Of a DNA stretch of 56,973 bases, positions 25,130 to 32,928 are shown piece by piece. This DNA is from Acidimicrobiia bacterium (GTDB lineage Bacteria; Actinomycetota; Acidimicrobiia; Spongiisociales; ZC4RG35), in NCBI GenBank assembly GCA_015488325.1, contig WFOA01000086.1, positions 1 through 56,973 of the forward strand, read 5' to 3'. How positions within the stretch are numbered: the stretch's first letter is position 1; every line of letters begins with the position of its first letter. The notes beneath the pieces were generated by a model. The model was not told the origin of the DNA and did no database searches. It worked only from the letters and a program-made list of their open reading frames with translations. Made by a program: the position numbers and the translations under genes.

Positions 25130-26569
25130 ATGGAGATCAGGACCGTATCCGCCGACGCCACCTGCCCGGTGCTGGTAGCCCCCGTGTTCGCCGAACGGAC
25201 ACCGGGACCGGGTGCCGACGAAGTGTTCGCCGAGCTGACGTGGGTGGACGCCCACCTGGAGGCAGTCGGCTTCGACGGCACCCGAGGGTCGGTGGCGGTG
25301 GTACCCACCGCAGGGACGTTCCGTCACGACACGGTGCTCTTCGTCGGCCTCGGTGACGAAGCCGACCACGAGACCGTCCGCCAGGCCGCCGCGTCGGCAC
25401 GCCGGGCCCTTCCCAAGGTGGGCCGGGTCGGAACGACGCTGCACCGGGTGGACCTGGACGGCGCCGTTCGGGCCTGCGTCGAGGGGTTCCTGCTCGGCGG
25501 CTACGCCTTCGACACCTATCGCAGCGATCCGCCGGAACGGACCCATCCGGACCTGGAGTTGGTCGGGGACGTGGACGGATGGGAAGCAGACGTGGAGATC
25601 GCCCGGGTGGTCGCCGAGGCGGTGATGGCGGCCCGGGATCTGGTGAACACGCCGGCCCGGGACAAAGGCCCTGCCGACCTGGCCGACCGGATGGCGGCGG
25701 CGGCCGCCGAACACGGGGTGACGGCGGAGATCTGGGACGAGGAACGCCTCGCCGCCGAGCGGATGGGTGGCATCCTCGGGGTGGGGGCCGGGTCCCATCG
25801 CCCACCACGTCTGGCCCACCTGTCGTACCGACCGGAGGGCGCCGTCGCTTCGCTTGCCTTCGTCGGCAAGGGGATCGTCTTCGATTCGGGGGGGCTGTCG
25901 CTCAAGCCTGCCAAGTCGATGGAGACGATGAAGACCGACATGTCGGGGGCGGCCGCCGTCGCCGCCGCCGTGGTGGCCGTCGCCCGGCTCGGTGTGCCGG
26001 TGGCGGTGGACGCCTACGCCGCCCTCGCCGAGAACATGCCCGGTGGAGGTGCCACCCGTCCGGGCGACGTCCTCACCGCCCGCAACGGCAAGACGATCGA
26101 GGTCCTCAACACCGACGCCGAAGGCCGGCTGGTCCTCGCCGACGCCCTCGCCCTCGCCGCCGAGGGGGAACCGGACCTGATCGTCGACGTGGCCACGTTG
26201 ACGGGGGCCTGCATGGTGGCCCTGGGTGAGCACATCGGCGGGCTGTTCGCGTCCGACGACGACGTCGCCGCCCGGGTCGGGGCGGCCGCCGTGGCGGCGG
26301 GGGAGCGGCTGTGGCATCTTCCCCTGCCTCGGGACTACCGCCCGAACATCGACTCGGAGGTCGCCGACATGAAGAACACCGGGGAGCGGTGGGGCGGTGC
26401 GATCAACGCGGCGTTGCTGCTCGCCGAGTTCACCGACGGCCGTCCCTGGGCCCACCTCGACATCGCCGGTCCGGCCCGGTCGTCGAAGGAGCAGCACTAC
26501 CTGTCGAAGGGTGGCACCGGGTTCGGGGTGCGGACCCTGGTGGAGTTGGCGAGGTCGATGGCGGAGTGA
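25130..26569 (+). CDS. pepA: Leucyl aminopeptidase (M17 family)
   Basis: 479 residues from ATG 25130 with GAGGAG upstream and TATCCT (25098-25103) as a -10 candidate. An N-terminal macro-like domain is followed by the catalytic domain from about residue 160. The zinc and bicarbonate sites are intact: VGKGIVFDSGGLSLKP, MKTDMSGAAAV, and NTDAEGRLVLADAL with its conserved Arg. It removes N-terminal residues from peptides as a cytosolic hexamer. It is divergent from hutG with 69 bases between. Confidence 0.95.
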   Translation: MEIRTVSADATCPVLVAPVFAERTPGPGADEVFAELTWVDAHLEAVGFDGTRGSVAVVPTAGTFRHDTVLFVGLGDEADHETVRQAAASARRALPKVGRVGTTLHRVDLDGAVRACVEGFLLGGYAFDTYRSDPPERTHPDLELVGDVDGWEADVEIARVVAEAVMAARDLVNTPARDKGPADLADRMAAAAAEHGVTAEIWDEERLAAERMGGILGVGAGSHRPPRLAHLSYRPEGAVASLAFVGKGIVFDSGGLSLKPAKSMETMKTDMSGAAAVAAAVVAVARLGVPVAVDAYAALAENMPGGGATRPGDVLTARNGKTIEVLNTDAEGRLVLADALALAAEGEPDLIVDVATLTGACMVALGEHIGGLFASDDDVAARVGAAAVAAGERLWHLPLPRDYRPNIDSEVADMKNTGERWGGAINAALLLAEFTDGRPWAHLDIAGPARSSKEQHYLSKGGTGFGVRTLVELARSMAE

Positions 26570-26650
26570 CGAACCGGCCGTCTGCACGGGCCGGCGGGGT
26601 CCGCGTGCTCGTGCACACGACCCGTCTTCTCCGGTCGGACGGGCCGGGCG

Positions 26651-26656
26651 TACGAT
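26651..26656 (+). promoter_or_regulatory. -10 box of a leaderless promoter
   Basis: TACGAT ends six bases before the ATG at 26663, and no ribosome-binding site lies between. This is a typical leaderless arrangement. Confidence 0.5.
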
Positions 26657-26662
26657 CGGCTC

Positions 26663-27205
26663 ATGGTCGAAGAGGTCCCGGTCCCCGAACTCGTCGGACG
26701 CTGCGGCGCGGTCGAGGCCGCCGCCGTCGCCCGACGGCTGGCCGCCCGACTCGACCCGGCGGCCGGGCTGTACCGGCTCGTCGCCGCCGAAGGCATCGAC
26801 GGCGACGGCACCGCCACCCGGTGGGAGGCACACTTCGATCTTCCTGCCCGCCAGGCCAACTTGGAGGTCGTCGTGGCATTCCGTTGGATGGAGGGCCCGG
26901 AAAGGTACGGTCCCGGCTTGGCGGTCCTCCACGAGCTGGCCTTCCCTCCGCCGGGCAGCGAACTGGCCCGGATGGGGGAGCGGCGGGACCTGTCCCGTCG
27001 GCGGATCCGGGGGATCTGGCGTCAGCAGCTCCGCGAACGCCGATACCTGCCCGAGACGATCCCGCCCCTGGGCCGGGCCCTCGCGGCCGTCGGGCAGCCG
27101 GGTCCGTGGTACCGGGCGGAGGCGACGGTGCCCCGCACGGGAGGTCCCGCCTGGAGGCTCCGCGGCCAGACCCGACACCAGGTCCGGTTCGCCGAGATCG
27201 GCTGA
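26663..27205 (+). CDS. Conserved-looking protein of unknown function
   Basis: 180 residues, ATG 26663. It is rich in Arg and Trp and has no signal peptide or membrane segment. Notable segments are WEAHFDLPARQANLEVVVAF, LAVLHELAFPPPGSELARM and a basic helix, RRRIRGIWRQQLRERRYL. I do not recognise a family. It is flanked by pepA and the cysteine desulfurase gene. Reading-frame length, GC-rich third positions and a leaderless promoter support a real gene. Confidence 0.7.
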   Translation: MVEEVPVPELVGRCGAVEAAAVARRLAARLDPAAGLYRLVAAEGIDGDGTATRWEAHFDLPARQANLEVVVAFRWMEGPERYGPGLAVLHELAFPPPGSELARMGERRDLSRRRIRGIWRQQLRERRYLPETIPPLGRALAAVGQPGPWYRAEATVPRTGGPAWRLRGQTRHQVRFAEIG

Positions 27206-27249
27206 AGTCCACACCGATGTCTTCGCCGCCGTGGGATCATCGGGGCGGA

Positions 27250-28368
27250 ATGCTGTATCTGGACCACGCGGCGACGACACCGATGCGGCCCGGGGTGTGG
27301 GAGGCGATGGCCCCCTACGCCGCCGACGCCTTCGGGAACCCGTCGGGAAGCCACGGGGTGTCTCGGCGCGCCAAGAACGCTCTCGAGGAGGCCCGGGAAC
27401 GGGTCGCCGCCCATCTCGGGTGCGCCCCGGCAGAGGTCGTCTTCTGCGGCGGCGGGACCGAAGCCGACAACCTGGCGGTGAAAGGGCCCGCTGTCGCCGC
27501 CGGCCGCGGTGGGGTGGTGACCGTCGCCACCGAACACGAAGCGGTGCTGGAATCCGCCCGGTTCCTCCGCCGTCTCGGCCATCCGGTCACCATCGTCGGG
27601 GTGGACCGGTTCGGACGGGTCGACCCCGACGAGGTGGCCGCCGCCGTCGGTCCGGACACGGCGGTGGTGTCGGTGATGGCCGCCAACAACGAGACCGGCA
27701 CGCTCCAGCCGGTCGCCGAGGTGGCGGCGGCGGTCAAGGCCGCCAACCCGAAGACGGTGGTGCACACCGACGCCGTTCAGGCCTTCATGGCGGGCGTCGA
27801 CGTCGACGAACTCGGTGTGGACCTCCTCACCCTCGCCGCCCACAAGTTCGGCGGCCCCAAGGGAGTGGGCGTCCTCTACGTCCGACGGGGGGTGCAGATC
27901 GAGCCGGTGCTGCACGGCGGCGGACAGGAGATGGGACGGCGTTCGGGGACGGTGAACGTCGCCGGGGCGGTGGGGATGGCCGCCGCCATGGACGCGGCCG
28001 CCGCCGACCGGGAACGGTTCGCCGCCGACGTCGCCGAGGCCCGCCGCCGGTTCGAGGTGGCGCTGGTCGGAAAGGCCGAACGGACCGTCCCCGTCGACCA
28101 CACCCTCGTCCAGCATTCCCATCTTCGTTTCACCGGTGTCCGCAACGACACCCTGCTGATCCGCCTCGACCGCCGCGGTGTGGCCGCCGCCGCCGGTTCG
28201 GCCTGCCAGTCGGGGGCGACCACCCCCAGCCACGTCCTCGTCGCCATGGGGTACGGCCCCGACGAGGCCCGGGAATGTGTGCGTTTCACCTTCGGGTGGA
28301 CCACCCGTCCCGAAGACGGCGACGTCGCCGCCGGGATCGTCCTCGACGCCTTGGAGGCCAACCGATGA
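27250..28368 (+). CDS. Cysteine desulfurase (NifS/IscS-type, class V aminotransferase fold)
   Basis: 372 residues from ATG 27250; an in-frame ATG at 27217 is the alternative. MLYLDHAATTPMRPGVWEAM is the standard N-terminus. The PLP lysine is in LAAHKFGGPKGVG (near residue 199). The persulfide-carrying Cys is in AGSACQSGATTPSHV (near 319). It moves sulfur from L-cysteine to acceptor proteins. The stop overlaps the mnmA start (ATGA), so the main job is probably sulfur supply for tRNA 2-thiouridine. No IscU or SUF genes are nearby. Confidence 0.95.
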   Translation: MLYLDHAATTPMRPGVWEAMAPYAADAFGNPSGSHGVSRRAKNALEEARERVAAHLGCAPAEVVFCGGGTEADNLAVKGPAVAAGRGGVVTVATEHEAVLESARFLRRLGHPVTIVGVDRFGRVDPDEVAAAVGPDTAVVSVMAANNETGTLQPVAEVAAAVKAANPKTVVHTDAVQAFMAGVDVDELGVDLLTLAAHKFGGPKGVGVLYVRRGVQIEPVLHGGGQEMGRRSGTVNVAGAVGMAAAMDAAAADRERFAADVAEARRRFEVALVGKAERTVPVDHTLVQHSHLRFTGVRNDTLLIRLDRRGVAAAAGSACQSGATTPSHVLVAMGYGPDEARECVRFTFGWTTRPEDGDVAAGIVLDALEANR

Positions 28369-29414
28369 GGGTGCTGGCCGCCATGTCGGGCGGGGTCGAC
28401 TCGTCGGTCGCCGCCGCCTCGATGCTCGAGGAGGGCCATGACGTGGTGGGGGTGACGTTGAAGCTGTGGTCGGGTCCCAACGGGGAGGCGCCGACGGCGG
28501 GATGCTGCACCGTCTCCGACGCCGAGGACGCCCGCCGGGTCGCCGCCCAGCTCGACATCCCCTACTACGTCCTCGACTACTCGGACGTGTTCATGGATGG
28601 GGTGGTGGAACGGTTCGTCGCCGACTACGCCTCGGGCCGGACCCCCAACCCCTGCATCGAATGCAACCGGACCGTCAAGTTCTCCCGGCTCCTCGACCAC
28701 GCCGCCGAACTGGAATGCGACCTGGTGGTCACCGGCCACTACGCCCGCACCCGCCTGGAGGGGGGACGGTGGAGGCTGCTTCGGGGCGTCGACGCCGCCA
28801 AAGACCAGTCCTACGTCCTGTCGATGCTCGACCAGGACACCCTGGCCCGGGTGCGGTTCCCGGTGGGGGAGTTCACCAAGGACGAGACCCGGCGGCGGGC
28901 CGCAGAGCTGGGTCTGCGTACGGCGTCGAAGCCGGAGAGCCAGGACATCTGTTTCGTCGGCAACGGCGACTACCGGGACTTCCTCCGCCGGGTCGCCCCC
29001 GAGACGGAACGGCCCGGACCGATCGTGGATGTCGACGGGCGGAAGGTCGGGGCGCACCGGGGGGTCGCCACCGTCACGATCGGTCAGCGGCGCGGCCTCG
29101 GGGTGGCGGTGGGCGAACCCCGCTACGTCGTCGAGGTCCGGCCCGACACCGCCACCGTGGTGGTGGGCCGCCGGGAGGATCTCGCGGTCCGGGAACTCGT
29201 GGTGGAGGAGATCTCCTGGGTGGCGGGGGAACCTCCCGCCGACCGGGACGTGGAGGTCCAGTACCGGGCCCACGGGGAGACCGTCGCCGGTGTGGTTTCC
29301 GGGTCGGTGGTCACCCTCGCCGAACCGGCCTTCGGGGTGGCGCCCGGCCAGACCGCCACCTTCTACCGGGGCGACGAAGTCCTCGGCGGCGGGATCGTGG
29401 TCGCGACCCGATGA
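28365..29414 (+). CDS. mnmA: tRNA-specific 2-thiouridylase MnmA
   Basis: 349 residues. The PP-loop SGGVDSSVAA (residues 8-17) binds ATP. Catalytic cysteines are in TPNPCIECNRTVKF (Cys100, equivalent to E. coli Cys102) and ESQDICFVG. VTGHYAR and the C-terminal TFYRGDEVLGGGIV are typical. It thiolates U34 of Lys, Glu and Gln tRNAs using sulfur from the upstream desulfurase. The 3' end is special: bases 29353-29396 recur exactly at 30957-31000, and an accessory region follows immediately. Confidence 0.97.
   Translation: MRVLAAMSGGVDSSVAAASMLEEGHDVVGVTLKLWSGPNGEAPTAGCCTVSDAEDARRVAAQLDIPYYVLDYSDVFMDGVVERFVADYASGRTPNPCIECNRTVKFSRLLDHAAELECDLVVTGHYARTRLEGGRWRLLRGVDAAKDQSYVLSMLDQDTLARVRFPVGEFTKDETRRRAAELGLRTASKPESQDICFVGNGDYRDFLRRVAPETERPGPIVDVDGRKVGAHRGVATVTIGQRRGLGVAVGEPRYVVEVRPDTATVVVGRREDLAVRELVVEEISWVAGEPPADRDVEVQYRAHGETVAGVVSGSVVTLAEPAFGVAPGQTATFYRGDEVLGGGIVVATR
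29353..29396. repeat. 44-base direct repeat, copy 1 (inside mnmA 3' end)
   Basis: This 44-base segment encodes TATFYRGDEVLGGGI near the MnmA C-terminus. It is identical to 30957-31000. Sequence on both sides is still homologous for about 15 bases but differs mostly at synonymous positions. Confidence 0.9.
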
Positions 29415-29433
29415 GCGGTGCCGCTGCCGGGCC

Positions 29434-30015
29434 TTAGGGCTCGACGCCGTTGATCCGATCGACGCAGGCGTCGAAGGCGATCTTGGCGTCGAGGCCAGGC
29501 GTCTGATCGACTGTCTCGACGATCTCCTTCGCTGCGGCGTCGGCCGGTACGTCGATCCCTGCCTCGCGCAGGCACGCAACGAGCTCGGCGTTCCTCGCTT
29601 CAGGGTCGGCGTCTCTCACGGTGAGCCCGAATCCGGCGGCGATCTGGTCGAGGAACCGAGATCGGCACTCGTTCAGCAGGGCCTCATCGGAGATACCCGC
29701 TCCGGCGTCGACGGAGAAGGTGAACGAGTAGTAGGCCCGCGTGTCCGAGACTTTGATGTCCTCCACCGTGGCGCCTCCCTGTTCCAGGCATTCCGCGGTC
29801 CTGGCGACCGCCTGGTGGAACTCCTCGACGGTCACAACGCCGTCGGCGAACGCGGCCTGTTGTTCAGGCGTGGCCCGGGCAGCGAGATCTTCGACCGAGG
29901 GTCCGCCAAGGGACAGTGCGATCCCGCCCCCTACCAGGGCGAGGATTCCTGCCGCGACGACGATGAGGAGTGCGCGACTCGGGCGACGGTTCGTCTGTGA
30001 ATCTTCCTGGTGCAT
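29434..30015 (-). CDS. Membrane-anchored or secreted protein of unknown function (module 1)
   Basis: 193 residues from ATG 30015 (a GTG at 30018 is equally placed behind GAGGGGG). One hydrophobic segment, ALLIVVAAGILALVGGGIAL (residues ~15-34), directs the rest outside. The outer part is acidic and mostly helical, with four Cys (AECLEQ, NECRSR, ACLREAG, DACVDR), which could form two disulfides. I recognise no family; the periodic Cys pattern resembles small actinobacterial stress or inhibitor-like proteins. It lies 14 bases downstream of the secreted protein gene and shares its promoter. Confidence 0.75.
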   Translation of the reverse strand: MHQEDSQTNRRPSRALLIVVAAGILALVGGGIALSLGGPSVEDLAARATPEQQAAFADGVVTVEEFHQAVARTAECLEQGGATVEDIKVSDTRAYYSFTFSVDAGAGISDEALLNECRSRFLDQIAAGFGLTVRDADPEARNAELVACLREAGIDVPADAAAKEIVETVDQTPGLDAKIAFDACVDRINGVEP

Positions 30016-30029
30016 CACGGTTCACCCCC

Positions 30030-30464
30030 TCATGCGTCCGTGCAGTAGCAGAACAGTCTGAAGCCTCGTCTCGTGCCGAGGTTGCTGGTCGCGTTGTGGT
30101 CGCTGTAGTCGAGTCGGTCGTAGTAGATGGTGGCTCCTGTGTTGATGTTGAGCCAGAAACCGCCCCGCCATGAGCTGTCGGAGTCGACCTCGGTGTAGAT
30201 CTTCAGACCGCGGAGCCAGCGCAGCCGGCCGTCCACCCCGGAACAGAACGTGTATCCGGTGGTCACCGCCCAGCCGTATTTCTCACCATTCGTGTCGTAC
30301 GCCGAGCTGAGCCATCCTTCGTAATCGCAGTAGTCCACCCGGCTGGAGCCGTAGGCACGCTGGCGACCCAAGGCAGGCAAAGCAGCGGCGAGCATCAAGC
30401 TGACGACCAGGGCGACGACGATCACCACCCGCCGACGGATCTCCGACCTGTTGTCCGTCGTCAT
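30030..30464 (-). CDS. Small secreted cysteine-containing protein (module 1)
   Basis: 144 residues from ATG 30464, with GGGGAGG six bases upstream. An RRR-headed signal peptide (VVIVVALVVSLMLAAALPALG) is followed by a mature part of ~110 residues rich in Tyr, Trp, Ser and Gly. It has four Cys: DYCDYEG, YTFCSGVDG and a C-terminal FCYCTDA. The family is unknown. The promoter, 5' leader, ribosome site and first codons (ATGACGAC) closely match those of the secreted protein gene ending at 35862, though the mature parts differ. Confidence 0.78.
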   Translation of the reverse strand: MTTDNRSEIRRRVVIVVALVVSLMLAAALPALGRQRAYGSSRVDYCDYEGWLSSAYDTNGEKYGWAVTTGYTFCSGVDGRLRWLRGLKIYTEVDSDSSWRGGFWLNINTGATIYYDRLDYSDHNATSNLGTRRGFRLFCYCTDA

Positions 30465-30510
30465 GACGGACCTCCCCATCTGCGCGTGCCCCCAGCCCGC
30501 GCCAGGGGCG

Positions 30511-30539
30511 AATATACCGCGACCCGAGGGGGGTGTCCT
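30511..30539 (-). promoter_or_regulatory. Predicted promoter of module 1 operon
   Basis: On the minus strand AGGACA (30539-30534) and TATATT (30516-30511) are separated by 17 bases that include a run of six C. The -10 ends 46 bases before the ATG at 30464. The leader that follows is shared with the promoter at 36341-36313. Confidence 0.6.
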
Positions 30540-30649
30540 GTGTTGTTGTCAAGGGGTGTTGGGGTGGTTGGTGGTGGAGAGGGCGTTGGTTCTGAGCATG
30601 GTGAAGATGATGTCGTCCGTCGCCCCTGATGGTCGCGCAGTGCCCTCAT
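30540..30649 (-). other. Remnant coding start behind a duplicated regulatory element
   Basis: On the minus strand, GGAGGTGACCGAC precedes an ATG at 30649. The first ~35 bases resemble the start of the metalloprotease gene at 32581 (same ribosome site, ATGAGGGC versus TTGAGGGC, then CCATCAG). The similarity then ends, and the frame gives Pro/Thr-rich nonsense-like sequence. A second frame ends in MLRTNALSTTNHPNTP and a TGA, which could be the tail of a lost gene. I take it as debris, not a functional gene. Confidence 0.45.
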
Positions 30650-30922
30650 GTCGGTCACCTCCTTGTGCCGGGAGCTCAGCTCAACCTACGCTCGACCTCG
30701 GGTGTTCGTCTAGACCAAAACCGGGATTTGGCAGTGCCTCTGCCAGATTTGGCAGTGTCCGTACCACTCTGCGGACCCACCATCCGACCCCGATCTCTAT
30801 GGCGACATCTTTTGTGCGTGTTTCCGGTCCGCAGGCGTAGCGAACCTATCGCCGCCGGGCGGATGTCAACCCTTTGTGGTCACCGTCTGCCCGAGTTCGC
30901 GTATGCACTGCCCGGATGCTTC
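30623..30922. repeat. ~300-base direct repeat, copy A (regulatory element)
   Basis: It matches 32553-32852 at roughly 88% by eye. It contains a ribosome site and start codon for a minus-strand gene, two exact copies of GATTTGGCAGTG (30725-30736 and 30746-30757, 21 bases apart), and the upstream region of popT up to its first codons (ATGCTTCG at 30916). Most of the 553-base gap between 30480 and 31032 is this repeat. Confidence 0.88.
30725..30757. promoter_or_regulatory. Phased direct repeats, copy A
   Basis: GATTTGGCAGTG occurs twice with start points 21 bases apart, two helical turns. TGGCAG and CTGCCA between them add a 6-bp inverted repeat. The arrangement suggests an activator or repressor site. 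It is conserved in copy B. Confidence 0.5.
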
Positions 30923-30941
30923 GTGTCAGAGGCCCTCTCGG

Positions 30942-31018
30942 TGGCACCTGGACCGTCCGCCACCTTCTACCGGGGCGACGAAGTCCTCGGCGGCGGGATC
31001 ATTACCGCGACGAGGTGA
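30942..31018 (+). pseudogene. Duplicated 3' end of mnmA, fused behind a popT-like start
   Basis: The frame encodes VAPGPSATFYRGDEVLGGGI followed by ITATR and a stop, against VAPGQTATFYRGDEVLGGGI and VVATR in real MnmA. Bases 30957-31000 are identical to 29353-29396; the rest differs mainly at synonymous positions. Directly before it (30866-30924) lies a copy of the popT upstream region with the start codons ATGCTTCG. The order popT start, then mnmA end, is the reverse of the chromosome order. That is what the junction of a tandem duplication or of a circle would look like. Confidence 0.85.
30957..31000. repeat. 44-base direct repeat, copy 2
   Basis: This copy is identical to 29353-29396 in mnmA; the two copies lie 1604 bases apart and bracket module 1. 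Confidence 0.9.
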
Positions 31019-31032
31019 CGGCACCGGGGACG

Positions 31033-31809
31033 TCAGGGGCCGTTGCGGACGAGGACGACCATCTCGTTCAGGTCCGCGGCGACGGCGCTCTGGGCGTCCC
31101 GGAGGGGTGCCTGCGGCTTCCAGCCGTCGGGAGAACGCTCCCACACGTCGGCGGGATGACCGAGCCGCCATGCCCGTTTCGAACCCGCCCCCGTGTAGGA
31201 GGGGAGGTCACGTTCGGCGAGGAACACGACGTAGGTGTCACCTTCGACGAGTACGACACTCGGTGCCTGGCCCCAGGTGATGTCGACCGGTCCGGTGACG
31301 GGCACTTCGGGTTGGGGGCGGTCCAGGTCTTCGGCTTCGTCCACCGTCGAGATTCCGAGGAGTCGGGCCTGGGTCTCGTCCAGGGTGGCCGCGATGGCTC
31401 CACCTGCGACGTAGATCACCATCTCGTCGTCGGTGGGGAAGGTGACTCGGGGTGCGACAGACAGCACCTCGAGGACACGGACCTCGACCGGTGTCGTGAC
31501 GGTGAGACCTGCCAGGGGGTGCCCTTTCTCCGCTTTTGCCGTGAGCTGGGCGGCGTCGGGGAATCCTCCGTCGGCGGTGTTGGTGATCGAGGGTTTGACG
31601 TCGATCACTTCGACTTCGGCGATCACCTCGGCGCGCTCTGCCAGGTCGGTGGGGGAGAGCGGGGGGTAGCTGGCGCCTCCGGCGACGGCGAGGTCGGCGG
31701 TGGAGGTCGGGTCGGGGACGCTCGGGGAGGGCGCCTCCGAACAGGCGGCGAGGGCGACGAGGAGGGCGGCACCGAGAATGATCTTGGTACGGACTCGAGA
31801 TTCATGCAT
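31033..31809 (-). CDS. Lipoprotein of unknown function (module 2)
   Basis: 258 residues from ATG 31809, with GGGGAGGG upstream. The signal peptide ends in a lipobox, LVALAACSEA. The mature part starts with a Pro/Ser/Thr-rich linker. It continues with PPLSPTDLAERAEVIAEVEV and a beta-rich region (VEVRVLEVLSV, GDTYVVFLAERD), reminiscent of small actinobacterial exported proteins that shield or inhibit enzymes. I recognise no family. Its start overlaps the metalloprotease stop by eight bases, so the two are co-expressed and may act together at the surface. Confidence 0.78.
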   Translation of the reverse strand: MHESRVRTKIILGAALLVALAACSEAPSPSVPDPTSTADLAVAGGASYPPLSPTDLAERAEVIAEVEVIDVKPSITNTADGGFPDAAQLTAKAEKGHPLAGLTVTTPVEVRVLEVLSVAPRVTFPTDDEMVIYVAGGAIAATLDETQARLLGISTVDEAEDLDRPQPEVPVTGPVDITWGQAPSVVLVEGDTYVVFLAERDLPSYTGAGSKRAWRLGHPADVWERSPDGWKPQAPLRDAQSAVAADLNEMVVLVRNGP

Positions 31810-32581
31810 GGACGCACCCTCCCCACCAACCGTGTGCATGGCCGTACACCATGCACCTGCCGACCCGGTCCTCGTAGGCGAGGGTGACGCCGCCCGCCGG
31901 AGCTCCGGGATTCATCGTCGTATACGACTCTACGGAATGACCGAGCCCGAGGTAGTGGCCGAACTCATGGGCGGCGAGGTCGTCGAGTCGACTGGCCGGT
32001 ACATCGTCGGTGAATTCGATGAGGGCGGAGCCTTCGCTGATATGGGAACCCGAGAAGGTATATCCCGTGCACCCGTCGGCAGCCGGGTCACCGCAGATGA
32101 TCGTCGATGCTGGGACGACTCTTACGTTGGCGTTTGTTGATGTGTCGCTCAGCTGACGAATGAAGTCGAACTGATGCCCATTGGTCCGGTCCCAGGCCGA
32201 GTATCCCAAGGTGATACCAGACGTGAATCCGTTCTGCCACACTGAATCTTCAAAGAAAAAGCGCGCATTGGCGTAGGAGTGGTGCTTGAAACAATGGCCC
32301 ACGCTCGGCGACTCCCCGTGGGCGCAGGTGAATGAGTACGGGCCCCAACCGTCACCGCCAACCGAGGGGTCGTGAGCCATGGCGATCGATGGAGATACCG
32401 TCGAGAGGGCGACGATCAGGGTCAGGACCAGCAATGGGCGGTCCCTGCCCTGCAGCCTCCGCCGGGACCGAAGGACCGTTGTGGCCCCTTGTTCCAAAGC
32501 GGTGTCAGGTGGCTTCCTCCCTTGAGCGTCAAGACGGGAGCTAGCGTCCATTGCCCTCTGATGGCCGCATAGAGCCCTCAA
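31802..32581 (-). CDS. Secreted matrixin-like zinc metalloprotease (module 2)
   Basis: 259 residues if the TTG at 32581 is the start, chosen because GGAGGT lies seven bases upstream and is conserved in the duplicate element; ATG 32551 is possible. A signal sequence (PLLVLTLIVALSTVSPSIAMA) ends near residue 69. The zinc motif AAHEFGHYLGLGH (HExxHxxGxxH) and a Met-turn-like TTMNPGAPAG identify a metzincin of the M10/M12 type. Two Cys pairs are visible. The middle (about 32140-32300) is clearly less GC-rich than the window and contains rare A-runs, a sign of transfer. Confidence 0.85.
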   Translation of the reverse strand: MRALCGHQRAMDASSRLDAQGRKPPDTALEQGATTVLRSRRRLQGRDRPLLVLTLIVALSTVSPSIAMAHDPSVGGDGWGPYSFTCAHGESPSVGHCFKHHSYANARFFFEDSVWQNGFTSGITLGYSAWDRTNGHQFDFIRQLSDTSTNANVRVVPASTIICGDPAADGCTGYTFSGSHISEGSALIEFTDDVPASRLDDLAAHEFGHYLGLGHSVESYTTMNPGAPAGGVTLAYEDRVGRCMVYGHAHGWWGGCVHA

Positions 32582-32852
32582 CTCGGTCACCTCCTCGTAC
32601 CGGGAGCTCAGCTCAACCTACGCTCAACCTCGGGTGTTCGTCTAGACCAAGACCGGGATTTGGCAGTGCCTCTGCCAGATTTGGCAGTGTCCGTACCACT
32701 CTGCGGACCCACCATCCGACCCCGATCTCCATGGCGATATCTCTGTTCGTGTTTCCAGTCCGCAGGTATGGCGAACCTATCGCTGCCGGGCGGATGTCAA
32801 CCGTTCGTAGCCGTCGTGGGCCCGGTTCGCGCATGCCCTGCCCGGATGCTTC
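32553..32852. repeat. ~300-base direct repeat, copy B (regulatory element)
   Basis: This is the counterpart of 30623-30922. In this copy the element lies in front of an intact minus-strand gene (the metalloprotease), and its far end is a copy of the popT upstream region and start. It fills nearly all of the 304-base gap between 32582 and 32885. Confidence 0.88.
32657..32689. promoter_or_regulatory. Phased direct repeats, copy B
   Basis: GATTTGGCAGTG is found at 32657-32668 and 32678-32689, again 21 bases apart. The pair lies about 75-110 bases upstream of the metalloprotease start, where an upstream regulator site would be expected. Confidence 0.5.
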
Positions 32853-32928
32853 CCGAAACCCCACGGACCGTCGAGCGCGGCTTCCTCATCGGTGCCGACG
32901 TCGGTGTGCTCGGCGTGGCGGGGGGACA
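32846..32928 (+). pseudogene. Degenerate copy of the popT 5' end
   Basis: The ATG at 32846 opens MLPETPRTVERGFLIGAD and continues VGVLGVAGG. The real popT product begins MLREVLWTVVRGFLMGAADV and continues VPGVSGG. Nucleotide similarity is roughly 75% by eye, with a three-base gap. After GGGGGGAC (ending near 32928) the sequence is the 3' end of the minus-strand permease gene. The -10 box TACACT of real popT is TGCCCT here, so the copy is probably silent. Confidence 0.85.

Noticed and set aside
29415-29433. tRNA or attachment-site RNA gene at the island edge
   Set aside because: The gap is far too short, and no cloverleaf-like sequence was found at 29.4, 31.0 or 36.3 kb. The duplicated edge sequence is protein-coding.
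30540-30649. Transposase fragment (tail MLRTNALSTTNHPNTP)
   Set aside because: The tail looks like the end of a protein, but I cannot tie it to any transposase family, and no terminal inverted repeats were found.
30725-32689. CRISPR-like array from repeated GATTTGGCAGTG
   Set aside because: There are only two short repeats per site at fixed 21-base spacing, without spacers, leader or cas genes.
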